64,000 bases of DNA, taken from positions 28,611,822-28,675,821 of the forward strand of contig CM022671.1 of assembly GCA_012295275.1 (NCBI GenBank). Reading direction: 5' to 3'. The position numbers were made by a program, and so were the translations under genes. The DNA is from Chrysomallon squamiferum (taxonomy: Eukaryota; Mollusca; Gastropoda; Neomphalida; Peltospiridae). How positions within the stretch are numbered: position 1 is the first letter of the stretch; each line of letters begins with the position of its first letter. This document shows positions 15,367 to 28,349 of this stretch, piece after piece. The notes under the pieces were generated by a model that made no database searches, was not told the origin of the DNA, and worked only from the letters and a program-made list of their open reading frames with translations.

Positions 15367-16139
15367 TTTTTTAAATTATTAATTTTTTTAAATTTTTTAT
15401 CATATTGGCTGTATTTTTAAGAATTACAAATATTTCTTATTTTAGGGCGTTCCTGATTTGGATTCTCTGTCTGCTAACTTACAAGAGTTGTGGGCCATGA
15501 CAGAAGAGGTGGCTGCCAGCCAATCAGATGTTAAACTTGGGCGATATGAGGTATTACAGCTTTATAATGCCAAACTATGTCTAAAATTAGCATCAGTTTG
15601 ATCATTTGTAACAACTTTTTTAGCATTTCTGTTTTACAAATAGCAAAGATACATTTGAAAAATTATATTTTCAAAAGAGAATACTTAGAAATTGTATCAG
15701 TATGTATAATAGGAAATTATTTTTTATATAAATAATGTTTGTCAACATTCATAAGCAATTATTGGCATTTCAATAATGAGCAATAGATTACTTCTTATTT
15801 TAAGAAACATTCAAGCTCAAAGCTTAAATAGCAGATTATAGGATATAACATACTTATTTTCTGATTTTTACATGGAATATTTTAAGTTTTTTTTAACTCT
15901 ACTTTTCTTCCTTTCTTTCCTTCTGATATCATTATCAACATTTCCTTTCTATTCATTCTTTCTTTCTTTAGTATTTCTGTATCAGAATGATTTTTTTAAA
16001 ATTTTATGTATTTTTTTATATCATTGTTTTATTATTGTTATATTTTTTAATTTTTTTAAGCATTATTTATTTATATATTTTTTATTTTTTTGTACAGGTT
16101 GATGGGTGTTATGAGATCAACTTACTTTCATACACATGA
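2987..16139 (+). CDS. NICN1: nicolin-1 (tubulin polyglutamylase complex subunit)
   Basis: Seven coding exons: 2987-3115, 9615-9702, 11176-11276, 11559-11669, 12107-12178, 15446-15550 and 16098-16139. All have GT-AG borders and compatible phases and together encode 215 residues, against 213 in human nicolin-1. Family-specific stretches are visible: IDITFPNV near residue 33, EIRFKNYY at the start of exon 2, LRWRTCLRNMKLMP in exon 3, LRFILQQPSPVW in exon 4, and a C-terminus (VDGCYEINLLSYT) almost identical to the vertebrate one. Nicolin-1 is known as a small subunit of the neuronal tubulin polyglutamylase complex and has no catalytic site of its own. The first ATG is followed by a sequence that aligns with the vertebrate N-terminus. 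Introns are large and full of microsatellites. AATAAA motifs at 16385, 16431 and 16553 are candidate poly(A) signals. Two extra in-frame exons are listed separately. Confidence 0.95.
4663..5506. repeat. microsatellites in NICN1 intron 1: (CA)n, (TAA)n, (TC)n
   Basis: Three arrays lie here: CA dinucleotides at 4663-4706, TAA trinucleotides at about 4817-4881, and TC dinucleotides at 5451-5506. A further mixed ATT/ATC run lies at about 5740-5836, just downstream. Confidence 0.95.
6700..6714 (+). CDS. NICN1: candidate 15-nt microexon of NICN1
   Basis: Inside intron 1 a 15-nt block (gat gct gca gac aag, DAADK) sits between an acceptor (ataacag) and a strong donor (gtaaga). It is phase 0 on both sides, like the intron it interrupts, so inclusion adds five residues. 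The protein without it aligns with human nicolin-1 with no gap here, so it would be optional. Inferred from splice sites only. Confidence 0.4.
9072..9125 (+). repeat. (AAT)n microsatellite
   Basis: About 18 uninterrupted AAT units in the NICN1 intron upstream of exon 2. A similar AAT run at about 12052-12100 ends just before the exon 5 acceptor. Confidence 0.95.
10687..11140 (+). repeat. AT-rich minisatellite, unit about 60 bp
   Basis: About seven degenerate copies of a unit containing aaaagtattgatataatg followed by aaataaaaatactgatatga. They lie in the NICN1 intron just before exon 3. The hydrophobic open frames read from it on the minus strand are repeat artefacts. Confidence 0.85.
12875..12937 (+). 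CDS. NICN1: candidate 63-nt cassette exon of NICN1
   Basis: Between exons 5 and 6 an acceptor (catctttag) and donor (gtaaga) flank 21 open codons beginning HIFFQSSETK and ending HFEGV, phase 0 on both sides. Inclusion would lengthen the poorly conserved linker between the conserved tryptophan-leucine of exon 5 and the GVPD of exon 6. Skipping gives the usual linker length of the family (13 residues against 14 in human). The serine/threonine/proline-rich content suits an optional insert. Expression is not shown by the sequence. Confidence 0.45.
13452..13492 (+). repeat. (CA)n microsatellite
   Basis: About 20 CA units in the NICN1 intron before exon 6. Shorter CA runs follow at about 13853-13869, 14358-14381 and 14471-14485, and a (TTA)n run lies at 15328-15364. 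Confidence 0.9.
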
Positions 16140-16692
16140 ACAAACACCAGCTGTTTTTTGAATAACTCACCTGTGATTGTTCTTAAACATAAAAAAATGG
16201 TCATGTTTTTAGTTTTATATTTATCAACATGGGACAAATGCCTGTGTCGAGGCATGTTGCTTCACTGATGCTGAAAGAACACAATCATTTTGCCACTGAT
16301 TTGGAAGATTCATTGTTACAGTCAATATGCAGATCCCTGCACAAAGTGAAAATCTGATTATCTAAAAGTAATAGAGAGGGAAAAAATAAAGAACAAATGT
16401 TTCTAGCAGTGCACGAGGCACATCGTTTAAAATAAATGTAACAAACTGAATATTTTGTTGTTGTTTTGTTAACATGCATCTCAAGTATTGAGTTTCAGTT
16501 TTTAGTCATGGATTTTCAGTTAGCCAGAATGAATAAGATTTTGTTTGGAGAAAATAAAAAAAGGATTATTGTGAATTATTTTTTCATTTACAACACAATC
16601 ACACATTTTGTACTCTTTTTAAACAATTGTGTATCAAACTTATTGCTTTGCTTTACTGGTCAAACTCTGGTGAAGTTACTCTTACCACTCAG

Positions 16693-16839
16693 AAGCCCGA
16701 CTTTCACCATTTATATCATTGTACAGACAAGACCTTTGTCAAGAAGTGTTTGGAATACAGCAACATTGATTTTGGAAGTGATCCTCCTTTGGAGTCCCAG
16801 TCTGCCCCTACAAGTGGATTCTGTTGTATCCCAGAGTAA
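16693..16839 (+). CDS. unassigned putative terminal coding exon
   Basis: A pyrimidine-rich acceptor (ttactcttaccactcag) precedes 48 open codons and a TAA stop at 16837. The peptide starts KPDFHHLYHCTDKTFVKK and ends PTSGFCCIPE. Its composition (charged, four cysteines, few repeats) looks like coding sequence, unlike the low-complexity frames around it. An AATAAA at about 16919 follows. The family was not recognised. It begins in phase 0, as does NICN1 exon 7, so it could be an alternative last exon of NICN1 spliced from 15550. It could also be the last exon of another gene nested here or a relic of one. Confidence 0.4.
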   Translation, partial: KPDFHHLYHCTDKTFVKKCLEYSNIDFGSDPPLESQSAPTSGFCCIPE

Positions 16840-17612
16840 TGGAAAATGTATTTTTCTATTGCTTTTGTGAGGGGGATTTTTCTATTGCTTTTTTTTTTTT
16901 TTTAATTTGTTGGTTGAAATAAAAAGTTTGTTTAAACAAAGATGAAGCAATATATATTCCTAAAATCACAATTTACATTTCACCCAATATCTAGAGGTCA
17001 TCACAATCAAACAAACTTTTGTATACAACTTTAATAATAGAAAACACAAAAAGTGAAAATATTTCATCCGTTTTATTAATTTAGTTGTAGTAGTGTATAC
17101 ATGTATACATTATATAACATATATAGTATATAATAAATATGGCTAGCCAAAAATATTTTGTAAAATGCAGATATGTAAAACACAGTGCCTGCACTGTCAG
17201 CTGAAGTACCCACCAGGGGTGATTCCCGCTTCCCATTTTTTTCACCGGGACTAGTGATTGTAAATAATAAAAACACATAGTGGATTCATTATGTAAAGTT
17301 CTGATTCTCATGCTGTAAACTGCTATTTGTGCATATCTGTATGTAACAACCGAGTATAAAGAGGTATATCAGTAGTTTCTTTGGTGAAAATCTGCTAAAG
17401 CTCATAATATATTATTTTGACATGACATTAATATGCAGGCAAATGGACTTATAAATTTGGCAACAGTTCTTCAAATTGCACTTATTATCTTTATATTACA
17501 ATGCAGTGTCTTTTTGGTAGGATTCTGAAAATTGTGCATATTATTTTTTATACAACAATTGTATACAGGCATCATCATGATAGTTCATGTTGTCATTGGA
17601 ACTGTTCATATT

Positions 17613-20600
17613 TTAAACAACAATATCTTCACCCAGTCTCTCAATCTCTTTAACAAAGAACTCCATGTCTTCAAAATCAGTGGCAGAGTTCTGCAGCACC
17701 AGTCTGAAGAAGTTTACCAAGTCTTTCTGTGGTTGGTATGTTATCATCATCGATCCTGCTTTTATCATCCGCTCCTTGATGATGGGAGCCACCTTGTGCA
17801 GCTTGTCCCAGAACTCAGCACCTTCTGGCATGTTTCTGAGGGATGGAGGAATGTACCAGAAGCAGACATTGGTCAGTTCGGGGTCAGGGACAACCAGTTT
17901 AAAACCCTCACGATGTTTCAGCATCTCAACAAAATATTTTGTGTTGTCAAGGAGATGGTCAACATGATATTCAAAACCTTCACTTCCCTGAAATAACAAA
18001 ATAAAATAACATTAAGTTTATGGTCTCCACTGCAGTTAGATACAAGGTTCACTTAATTCTTCGAACAGTCATTCAAACAATTTTTTCTTTTGACTATATT
18101 TATACATTTATAGAAGAATGTATCCATATCCAGATATTTTCCAAATGTATTCTATGATTTTATTTTTAATTAACAAAATTAAAATTATAAAATAAATAAA
18201 GTTTGCCTTTAAGTATTTGTTTGCAAATTTCATCCGTTATACTTTAAACAGCAGTCTCAGTAATTGCACTTAACAGTTTTTCACTTTAAAATATTGTGAA
18301 CCTAGGCTTTAAGTTGAAGCCATTTAACTTGTTTGTTACACTGCATTTTGTATGTTACATATTAAACAAAATAACTTAAGCGAAGTGGTCCAAGTGACTC
18401 TAAAACAACTTGGTATTTTCACACACAGCTAATAACAGTACTATTAACTTGCCACTGAAACCTCAACAACATTCAACTCCTCTCACCTTTGCTTTCCACA
18501 TGAGCCAGAACTTCAAGACATCAACCTTTCTGCCGCACTGGAAAGTCTTGTCCCCGGTATCATAGGAAATGTCATAGAACTTGTCTTTCTGAAACAGGTA
18601 CTTTGCTTCAGCTCGGTGTACATCTTTGAGGAGACCGTCATGGCGACAGAGGATGACCGAGCACTGCTGAGGGACTCCTAAGAGCTTGTGAGGATTCCAA
18701 GTCACGGAGTCTGCACGTTCGACTCCTGCCATGAGATGTCTGTGTTTTCTGGACATGAGGACTCCACCTCCCCAAGCACTGTCGATATGAAGCCACAAGC
18801 CATACTTAGCACAAATGTCAGCTATAGCACTGATGGGATCAAAAGCACCAAATACAGTTGTTCCTTCTGTGGCCACAACTACAAAAGGTCTTGCTCCCTA
18901 GAAAAACAGAAATGATAAAGAGAATTGTAGGAAGATTTTTGGCTAAAATACTTCTATTATAAAAAGTGTGAAATATCAATAGTCGTTATAATTAATAATA
19001 ATAATAAATTAAATATATAAAATATAATCAAAAATTACAAACTTTACCTCCTGTTTCAAGAAACTACTATGCATTAAGCAAAATTCCATAAGGTAAATAA
19101 ATAAAACTTCTTTAAATAAAACATTGTATCTATTAAACTTGTCCTTTATCAATACATACCCTTTCTTTCGTTTCAATGATCTGTTTTTCCAGATCTTCTG
19201 GGATGATCTTTCCCCTGTCATCAGTCTTGATGCATTTGACATTGTCTTCACCAAGACCCAGCAGACAGCCAGCCTTCTTGATAGAATAATGAGACAGTTC
19301 GGAAGTGTAGATGACCAGCTCAGGAATTCCGAACAAGCCCTTCTTCTTCACTTCGGGAAAAGCCTTGTGTCTAGCACAGCTGATGGCCATGATGTTGGAA
19401 ATGGAACCGCCTGGAGCAAAGATTCCATCGCCTGTGTTGAAGCCCACGAACTCTCTCATCTTCCTGAGAAGAGCCTCCTCCATGACTGTGAAGACTGGAG
19501 CCACTTCGTATGTGTACTGACTTGTGTTGAGGGCGTCGGTAACAAGCTGCCCTGCCAGCCCGTAAGGGTCCAGACTGGAGAAAAGCTGGTTGACGAAGCG
19601 AGGGTGTCCCGTCTTCACGCTGTACTTGATGACGTCTCTCAGTCGCTGCAGCAGCTGCTCGTGACTCTCGCCTTTCACAGCAGGCTCGAGGTCGAGCAGG
19701 CAGGACAGCTCTTTGGGAGGCACCCATTCAGTGACCTTCTTTGTCCTGTCACCCACTTTTCCCACCACGTCCTTCATGATCAGCTTGAATGTGTCCTCAA
19801 GGAACTTGTTGTGGTTGTTGGGCAGTGTTCGGTAGTTGGCGGATCCTTTCACTCGGGTGGGTCGTGGAACGCCAATCCCACCACCACTTGGGTCCTGCTC
19901 GTCGGGCGTGTCCTCGTCTGATGCAGTGCTTGACGATGGTTCTTGCAGACCGCTGTCTTCTGAACCTTCACTGTCATCATCAGGAACGTCACTGAGGTCT
20001 TCATCTGCTTTGGTTATCTCACTTTTCAGCAAGAAGTTTTTCATCTTCAGCCGTAGACGCTGGGCAGCATCTTGTAAATCTAAAGAAAAAAAAAATTTAA
20101 ATTGTTTTTAATTCACTTGTTAAAAAAATTGTCACAGTGCATTGCATGTAAATGAAGTCATTGAGTTACAACCGAAATATTATGGCTTCATTTGTTGTTT
20201 GTTTCTTGTACATGTTGTCATAGTGTTCCCTTCTTACTTTATTTTTATGTGGTGTTTGGGTGATGAATACTTAATACTAAAATTAATTTAAAAAAACAAA
20301 AAAACAAAACATGTCAATTGCAAAAACATGAACCAACTTCTAAGCATATTTGCTATAAGTTAGGTGTAAGCAATCATTTAACCAATTAGAGAAAAAAAAA
20401 AAATCAGAGATAAAACAATAATAAGTTAAATTAAAACAGTACAGTTTAATACAAACGCACACTAATTGCACGTTACTAACTTCATCTTAATAGTGGTTAA
20501 TTTTTTTTTTTTCTCCGGAATCGAAATCCGCCGCAGTTGTTTCGATTCTTTCCGATATTAATATTAATATTAACAATATTATTATTTTATTTATTTATTT

Positions 20601-21844
20601 ATTTATTTTTAATATTTATTTACATGATTTTATTATATTATTTATTTTAATTTGATGTTTACTGAACAGAAAATAGACTTCTTAAAGCGATCATTGCTCT
20701 CTGACATAATAATTATGTTAATGAATGCCGGCCGGTTAAATATGTGTTTCATAACAAAAGGATTAAGGTGATCCATTGTTTGGTAATACAAGCTGGAAAT
20801 TGCCAAAATACATTTTAGCGTATCTCATAAGCTATTATGTGTTTCATTATCAGACAAGCGATTTAGAAAAAATATATATATATCAAAATAAACAAGTATA
20901 ATGACAGAACACATTATACTATAAAATGACCAGTAGTCAGTCTATGCTGCATTCGTTGAATGCCTATAAGCAGTGACCAAGTCGGTGAGTTCACGCTGAC
21001 CTTCGCCGGTGTTTTCAGCCAATCCCAGGATCTAAATTTAGCTCGATGACGCAGAAGCCGGCTTGCTAATCAGCTGATTCCGGCAGCACGAGGCGGCTAT
21101 TTTGTAGCGATTTAACAAAGAAATATCGATTTTAAAGCTTGGAAATTTTCCTTACTTAAAACCAAGACATTAAATGGATTTATCCATACACAAGCTGTTT
21201 CATAAACAATGTTTTAAATTATATTTTGTTGTACTTCACCCGTTCTTTTCCGAAACATTAAAACATACCGGCATACCGCGTTTATTATTTGTGATCCATA
21301 ATTTTTTTCTCTTCTTCTTCAATGTAATTAATCATTTTATGGGGTTTCTTTTCTACTTGTGATCAATAGATAACAAACATTATCTGTTGTACAACAATCA
21401 TTTTAAACATCGTATGAAAAATATTGTTAATTTGATATTTATTCAAGTTATTATTATATTTAACATTCGTAAATTTCGTGTCATCAGCTTTAAGGGCAAC
21501 TGCTAAATATGTCATTAACAAAAAGCACAAAAAAAAATTAAAAATAAAAATATGTATGTGTGTACGCATGAATGTCTGCTGAAAATGTATTAATTTAAAG
21601 AGTTAAAAAACTGAAGATATAATAAGACAATAAAATGAATAATTATATGTATAAAATCATGAAAGAAAAAATACTAGACAACAAAAACATGTGATAACTC
21701 GTTAAACCAAATAAATAAATGAAATGAAATGAAATGAAATTAATTTTAAATAAATAAAATAAATAAACAAATAATAAAATATTTACCGATATTATCGAAG
21801 TTATTTTCTGTTGCATCAACACGATAGCATGGTTCTGTTTCCAT
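17613..21844 (-). CDS. PLP-dependent acidic amino-acid decarboxylase, CSAD/GADL1-like
   Basis: Four coding exons on the minus strand: 21844-21787, 20079-19160, 18897-18487 and 17987-17613, with matching phases and 587 residues. It belongs to the group II decarboxylase family (GAD, CSAD, GADL1). The [15 protein letters not shown] and [13 protein letters not shown] stretches are closer to cysteine sulfinate decarboxylase/GADL1 than to GAD, which has [17 protein letters not shown] holds the aspartate that contacts the PLP ring (about residue 365). NPHK holds the PLP lysine (about residue 397). It probably decarboxylates cysteine sulfinate or aspartate in the cytosol, making hypotaurine or beta-alanine; the substrate is inferred. 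Residues about 30-90 are a low-complexity acidic Ser/Asp/Glu extension that CSAD lacks. The start METEPCYR is the first ATG after an in-frame upstream TGA and splices in frame to exon 2. The C-terminus ([10 protein letters not shown]) is family-typical, so the gene looks complete. Confidence 0.93.
20940..21130 (-). promoter_or_regulatory. possible alternative promoter / first exon of the decarboxylase gene
   Basis: In intron 1, a CpG-containing island in AT-rich DNA carries an inverted CCAAT box (minus-strand ATTGG near 21020), a palindromic E-box (aatcagctgatt, about 21069-21080) and a donor-like site (gaag|gtcagc) on the minus strand. A transcript starting here and spliced to exon 2 would use the in-frame ATG at 20044 (MKNFLLKSE). 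Inferred from motifs only. Confidence 0.25.
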
Positions 21845-22170
21845 CCTTGATAATCGGCGTCCACTAAACAAACTTGAGGAGTATATTCGTCAATCTTGTT
21901 ACTCTTTCTGTCCATCGATAGAAATGAGACAGAATTACCGATTCCTCCAGTTTTATTCATCCTCTCGCGAATCCGATAATTCTGTAGGAACAAACTTTCC
22001 GTGCAGGAGATACGTAAATTTCCACATTCAACGATTTCCTGGAAATTTTCCATCAAGGTGAAGGACGGCAAGCAAGTCTATGCAATTTCGTAACAGGTAA
22101 CGGAAAACACTGGACAATGATTGTTTCTACCAATTCCCGCTCCCGGCATTCATGGCGAGTTAAGACCCCC
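21845..22170 (-). promoter_or_regulatory. 5' UTR and probable promoter of the decarboxylase gene
   Basis: Upstream of the ATG at 21844 this stretch is noticeably less AT-rich than its surroundings and holds several CpGs. At least one upstream ATG in another frame (about 22053) opens a reading frame that overlaps the main start, so an upstream-ORF effect on translation is possible. No TATA box in a clear position was seen. Confidence 0.35.
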
Positions 22171-23801
22171 CCAAGACAAATTAATGTCAGACACGCTTGT
22201 GATGTGATTTATTTCGTTACAGGCTATACTGCATCTACTCTAAGTGACACTTAAGTTACTTAATTTGTAATGGTCAAACTTAAAAATATGCATAATTATT
22301 TATAATAATAATAATAATTATTATTATTATTATTTCTTTGTAGTAATTATTCGTTATATATATATATAAAAATAATAATAATAAAATTAAATTAAAATTA
22401 GTAAAAATAAGAAGAAAGATAAACGATAAAAGAAATAATATTTAAAATAAAATAAAGAAAGAACAGTCTTTACAAGCCTAAAATTAAAAATAATAAATAA
22501 ATTAATGATGCTTTTTGCTTGCTATATTTTTATTATTAAATTACAACTATAACCCGATTTTTATCGATATGAATATGATTTTAAATAAAACAATAAAAAG
22601 TTTAAAATAGACGAAACTTTAATTGAAAATAATAATAATAATGATAATAAATAGGATTTAACTATAGGGAAAAAAAGGAGAGTACTACTACTACTACTTC
22701 TAATAATAATAATAAATAAATAAATATATATAATAAAACAAATTTGAAAAGCACGAAAAGTACAAAATGAAAAAATGAAACAAATTCGTATTTGTTTTCT
22801 TTTGAAGTTACATAAAATGTTATCTTTACAACAAACACGAGAGACAGACAGACAGAGAGAGATTTAGAACGTATTCATATATGGGAAAACGCATATGTAT
22901 GTGGTTTTATTACAGTCAGAAACAAAATGGAAATACATTTGTTAAACTAGTGTTTCTTTATTATTATACTAAAATGTTTTATGTATTTATTTTTATTATA
23001 TCGTATCTACAAATTTTATTATACCCTTTTTTATTTATTTTTTATATATATGTTTTTATTCATTATTCTTTATTATTACAATTTTTGTTAGTAGTAGTAG
23101 TATCATTATTTATTTATTTATTTATTTACGATTATTATTATTATTTATTATTATTTATTTTAAATCATTAGTGTCACGACTATTCAGCCTGTCAGCTTTG
23201 ATACTGACCTGCTCCAATGCAAAGAAGACTTAAATTACGTCATCAGTCTGTTTTTGTTTTGTACTAATGTTCTGCAGTAATTGCCCTAACACTAAATTTA
23301 TAATTAGTAAGACCACCAGCAATAGTCGTTACGTAATATTCTGGAATCATACTAAACCTCTAAATATGTATGTATGTATGTGTTTGACGCACGCATTTTC
23401 GTACAAATACGCATATGTATGTAAATATGTACGCTTATATTATGTAAGTTTTTGCATGTGCATGTATTTATATATTAGTAAGTAATTATATTTATATATC
23501 ACATAGTTAAACTTTTCAGTTAACTCAGACACTCCTTTAGTTAGTCCTAAGGTCGCGGAATTTTATTTTTGCTTTTGTTAACGTCGTCGTTGTTATTAAT
23601 GCTGTTTGTGAAAGCTTGCACAAGCCGAACGTCAGATTACACAGCGTTGAACACTCCCGAAAACCAAGGTCGCGCTTTGATAAAATAATAAAATAATTTA
23701 AAACAGCTTATACCATGAATCATGTTATCTTAGGTCCAAACTCCTCATAAATATGAGTACACTAATCGAACTGAAATCCTGTATTTTATTACCGACATTT
23801 T

Positions 23802-23835
<34 letters not shown>

Positions 23836-26800
23836 GTACGTATGTATCCGTTACATTGCGAAATGCCGTTTCCTAGAAACACGAAAAATAATACAGAACA
23901 TCGTAAACAGGAATATCTGACGTATATTTTGATGTGTCACTGCACGCTAAATATGTTTTCATCCAGTAAATAGACTTTATTATTATTATTATTATTAGTT
24001 TAATTACGTTAATTGAAATTTGAAATTAAATATTTATTAATGTATATTACAAGCAATGAAAAATAAATAAAAATTTTTTTTTCACGATAAGTATGGATGC
24101 TTTAAGAATAGGGTCTCAGGTACATAGATAGATACATAGACTGATAGATAGACAGATAGATAGATACACAGATACAGATATACATAGATTTATAAGATAG
24201 ATACATAGATAGAGAGGTAAGTATGTATGTACGTACATACATATTCATACAAAGATAGAGAGAGAGAGATATGAGATGATATTCTGTGAACATACACATA
24301 AACATACAGATTTGTATACACACACATACATTAAATCATACTAAATATTTATTATAATAATTTTGTATTGGTGTATGCGAGAATCACTGATCAGTCGCAA
24401 AGCAAGTTTTGATGCTACGAAACAAAACCTATTCATAACTGAAATGGTGCTACCCTCCTGTACAATCCAGGATCCGCCCCTGACTGATATTTGCGCTGTT
24501 AGGCTATTTATTCCAGCACATGATCAGCAAAAACCTAAAACAAAGAGAAAAATCTGTCAGTAACAGCTTGTGAATATGTGTAGATTTTTTTATGGGCGTG
24601 TGAGTGGGCATCTTGTGAATATAATTAAAAATAATAATAAAAAAAAAAAAATAATAATTTTATAAATACGATATTTTACGTATATATTCAGAGATATTTA
24701 TTTATATATTTATTTTAATTTTTTTTTTTCTTCTTAAGGTGATATTCATGTTACAAATGATTTTTACTTTGGAAAATAAAGTTAATGGAGTACCTTTAAA
24801 AACCAAACTAAAATTACATCACACAACTTAGTTATGACAAATCTTTGTTATTGGATAAAGAAGTTATATAAATCGTTAGTATGAAAAGAAAATTGAGCAT
24901 GTAATAATTGATAGTTTCGCAACATCTGACCAAAGGCAAACTTATTATGGCAAGAGAGAGTGTATATCTGTATGTGTATGCTTATGTTTGGACGTGCGTA
25001 TGTGTCTGTGTTTGTATCTGTATGTGCATGCGTGTACGTGTATGTGTTTCTGTGTTCTTACTGATGGACGTAAGAATGAAAGCAAGGCATTGTTATCGAT
25101 ATTTTTAAAAAAAATAAACAAAATGCTTTGTACGCCAAAAATTCCGACTTTGTTATTAATCCAGATATTATTATTATTATTTTAGTGTAGTTTAGTTTTG
25201 AATGTGTCGTTTGGTATTCGATCGTTATATTTGTGGTGTGTATGAAATTCAGTTCAAATTACAAACAAGCCAGCTGAGTAAACGGTCAAATATGTAACAA
25301 ATAAAAGGAATGCAACATATGTTTTGATGTTTACACAGTACAGAGATGACTATATTGGAGTAAACATGGAATGTCATTCGCTCTACTCAGTAAACGAATG
25401 GAAGAAGGAAAACGTTCTTCTTTTTAAACTGAAAGAGTGTGTATGTGTGTGTGTGTGTGAGAGAGAATGAGAGAGAGAGAGAGAAGCTTATTGATCCATT
25501 TGATGACTGATATTTTTACTCAGTTATAAAAACAGAAATATGAGATCTATCGAACATATTTTTTTTAGTTCTTCACAATAATGCACATTAAAAATACTTA
25601 CTTTCATTGTATTTTAATAATAAATTATAGTTATTTTTGTTTTTGTTGTTTTTAATTGTTATTAATGTGTTGTTGTTGTGTTTTGTTGTCTAGTGATGTT
25701 TTTGGAAATTAGATTATGTCTAATTCTAATTACCTTAATTTAAGGGACTTTATGTATTGATGTCGAAATGAAGCTTATAAAAACACTAACTTAAAAAAAT
25801 TAAAAAAATAATAAGTCGATCAATACCTGTTTTGATAATGTTTAGAAAGATAAGAATAATGCCATTAAAAAAGTTTAAATAAATAAATAAATAATAATAC
25901 TGTTAAATAATGTAATGACTGATTCGCTTAAAAATAACTGAAACATTCTGTATTGGAAATATATCGAAAAATTAACTAGGACCCAAATGTTTATGAAGCT
26001 GATGTCTAGAACAATGACTTCATTGAATTAACTGAAATTTAAAAAAAAAAAAAAAATTAAAAACAAATGTGGAACATTCATTGATTTACTTATACCCGAC
26101 TCAGTAAAGGTTCTGGCCCAAAGGTAGATTCGTTTTGTGTAACCTAACCGTTTTTGAATAGCCTTAGGTACTTTGTTCAGGTATTTTGTTCAGCGAGTAC
26201 ATATTCTTACGTACAGGGTCAAAAGAACACTGAGTATGGTTCGTGACCAGATCTTTTAACATCCGATTTTGTCAGCAATTTTTTAACAGAAAGAAAGAAG
26301 AAGAACCAACGAAAGAAATAATAAAAAAAGAAAATGAAATAGGTTTAGATATTTGAAATAGTGATGAACAAGGGTTAAGACAGTTCAAGACCCAGCTATT
26401 AAAGATCCGATATTGTGAGTATTTTGTAATAGAAAGAAAAAATGAAATAACGAAAAGTAAGGAATAAAAAAAGATAGAAAGAAAGAAAGAAAGAAAGAAA
26501 CATTTGGTATGCTGACGTTCAAGATGTCGAGTTATTAAAATTATTTTTTATCTCGAACTTGTCTGGTTTGATCATTTCATGTAGACATTGTTCGTTACGC
26601 TTTTACAAGGGATTAAACGAGTATTGGTGTAGGTCACGCTGATCTCTCGTATTAACACTTACTAAACAAAGAATATTGTTTTCAGTTTTGTACGAGTAAC
26701 ATAAAACAACATATCTAGAGCCCTAAGTCTCTCCGAAAACATAACTAATTTTTGAAAGTTATGTAATGCAATGGCGACCTCAGAATGCATTTTTTCCTTT

Positions 26801-27635
26801 TTTTCAGTGTTTAGTGAATACATTTATTTATTTATTTATTTACTATTATTATAAAATAATATTTAAAAATATATATATATATATTTCAGTATACATTTAT
26901 TTATTTATTTATTTATTGTTGTTGTTTCATATATATATAGCGTTTGTTTTTGAAAGATTTTGGAAAAACGGGTGGATATGTATAATATATATCCCATCAC
27001 AAACTCTTAATCACTGATCTCTTTTCACGCATGTTTCCGAGTGTTTTAAATGTACTGAAATAATCACGGAAATAACTGCTGTTTTATTCGAAAGAACCAT
27101 TAAAATGATAACAAACCAGCGAAGCACAGATATAAGAGTAAACTCGTGAATAATTACATTTGCATATAATTACACCCACCCACACACAAACATACACACA
27201 CCAAAAGAATTGATCAACGCCATCTTTTACAAAATAAAAAAGTAAATAAAAAAATAAAAATTACTGAAAATAAATAATGAAATTTGCTGGAAACTAACTT
27301 ACGAATTACGGATTAGAATTACACACAATAAAATAAAATACATAGTGAGACTTCTTATTAACCAGTCATTCAAATTATCAGTGAACTACTTAGTCATAAA
27401 ATATTAGAAAGTGAAGATTCAAACACGTCTGTCTAGGATTCTGGGTTGACTTCGGGTGTTAGTAATAGTGTGTTAGAAGATTAAAGACGAGGAATGACAT
27501 AAATCTTCTATCCCGGATATCGCTGCGTAAATGTCAGTAACCGTAAATAATCAAAGTATTACTCAACCGCGAGAGACATCTGTCTTTAATGAGACAAACA
27601 TACGTAATTATTTCTGTCCGAAAAAAATAAGAATA

Positions 27636-27775
27636 ATAAAATAAAATAAAATAAAATAAAATAAAAATAAAAATAAAAATAAAACAAATAAAAATAAAAA
27701 TAAAAATAAAAATAAAAATAAAAATAAAAATAAAAATAAAAATAAAAATAAAAATAAAAATAAAAAATAAAAATA
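27636..27775 (+). repeat. (AAAAT)n / (AAAAAT)n array
   Basis: About 140 bp, beginning as five-base AAAAT units and continuing as six-base AAAAAT units. It gives spurious Phe/Leu-rich frames on the minus strand. Confidence 0.95.
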
Positions 27776-28297
27776 AATTACAAACAGACCAGATTGCGCA
27801 ACTTCCTGCACGAGAGTAAACTGTTTCTGAAACAGGAGTTAAATATCGATGGAAACAAAACGTACACGTAAAGGATATCAGGAAGCTTCACAGTAACAAG
27901 TTTTTTTTGGACTATGAACTTTTCCGTGATTAAAACGATTTGTGACCTACAAAAGCCAATTTACTGTGATATACACCACTGCTGTAACTGATACTTTGTC
28001 ATGACAAAGTGGAATTTGAAGTCCTTTAAAATGTTTTAAAAAATCATAAAAAACTGTCACTAAACACATTGTATAATTACTCATATTAAGCCTATATGTT
28101 AAAAATCACCTTCTCTGAGTTCATTTTGGTCATTATATTGATGTTTATACCAGATTAACGTGAGCGAAGAATATATCGGAATTAAAACTAATACTACTGT
28201 ATATGCTTGTTTTGTTGTTTAAAATACGTTATTTATGTGTTTTAATACGATTTCTGAATAACTATTACATAAATCATGTAATAAATCATGATCATGA

Positions 28298-28349
<52 letters not shown>

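Noticed and set aside
19124-19921. 265-residue plus-strand frame
   Set aside because: It is antisense to the large exon of the decarboxylase, whose minus-strand reading has clear family motifs.
21643-22071. Minus-strand frame overlapping the first exon of the decarboxylase
   Set aside because: It begins without a good ATG at its 5' end, and joining it to exon 2 gives an early stop. The METEP frame joins correctly.
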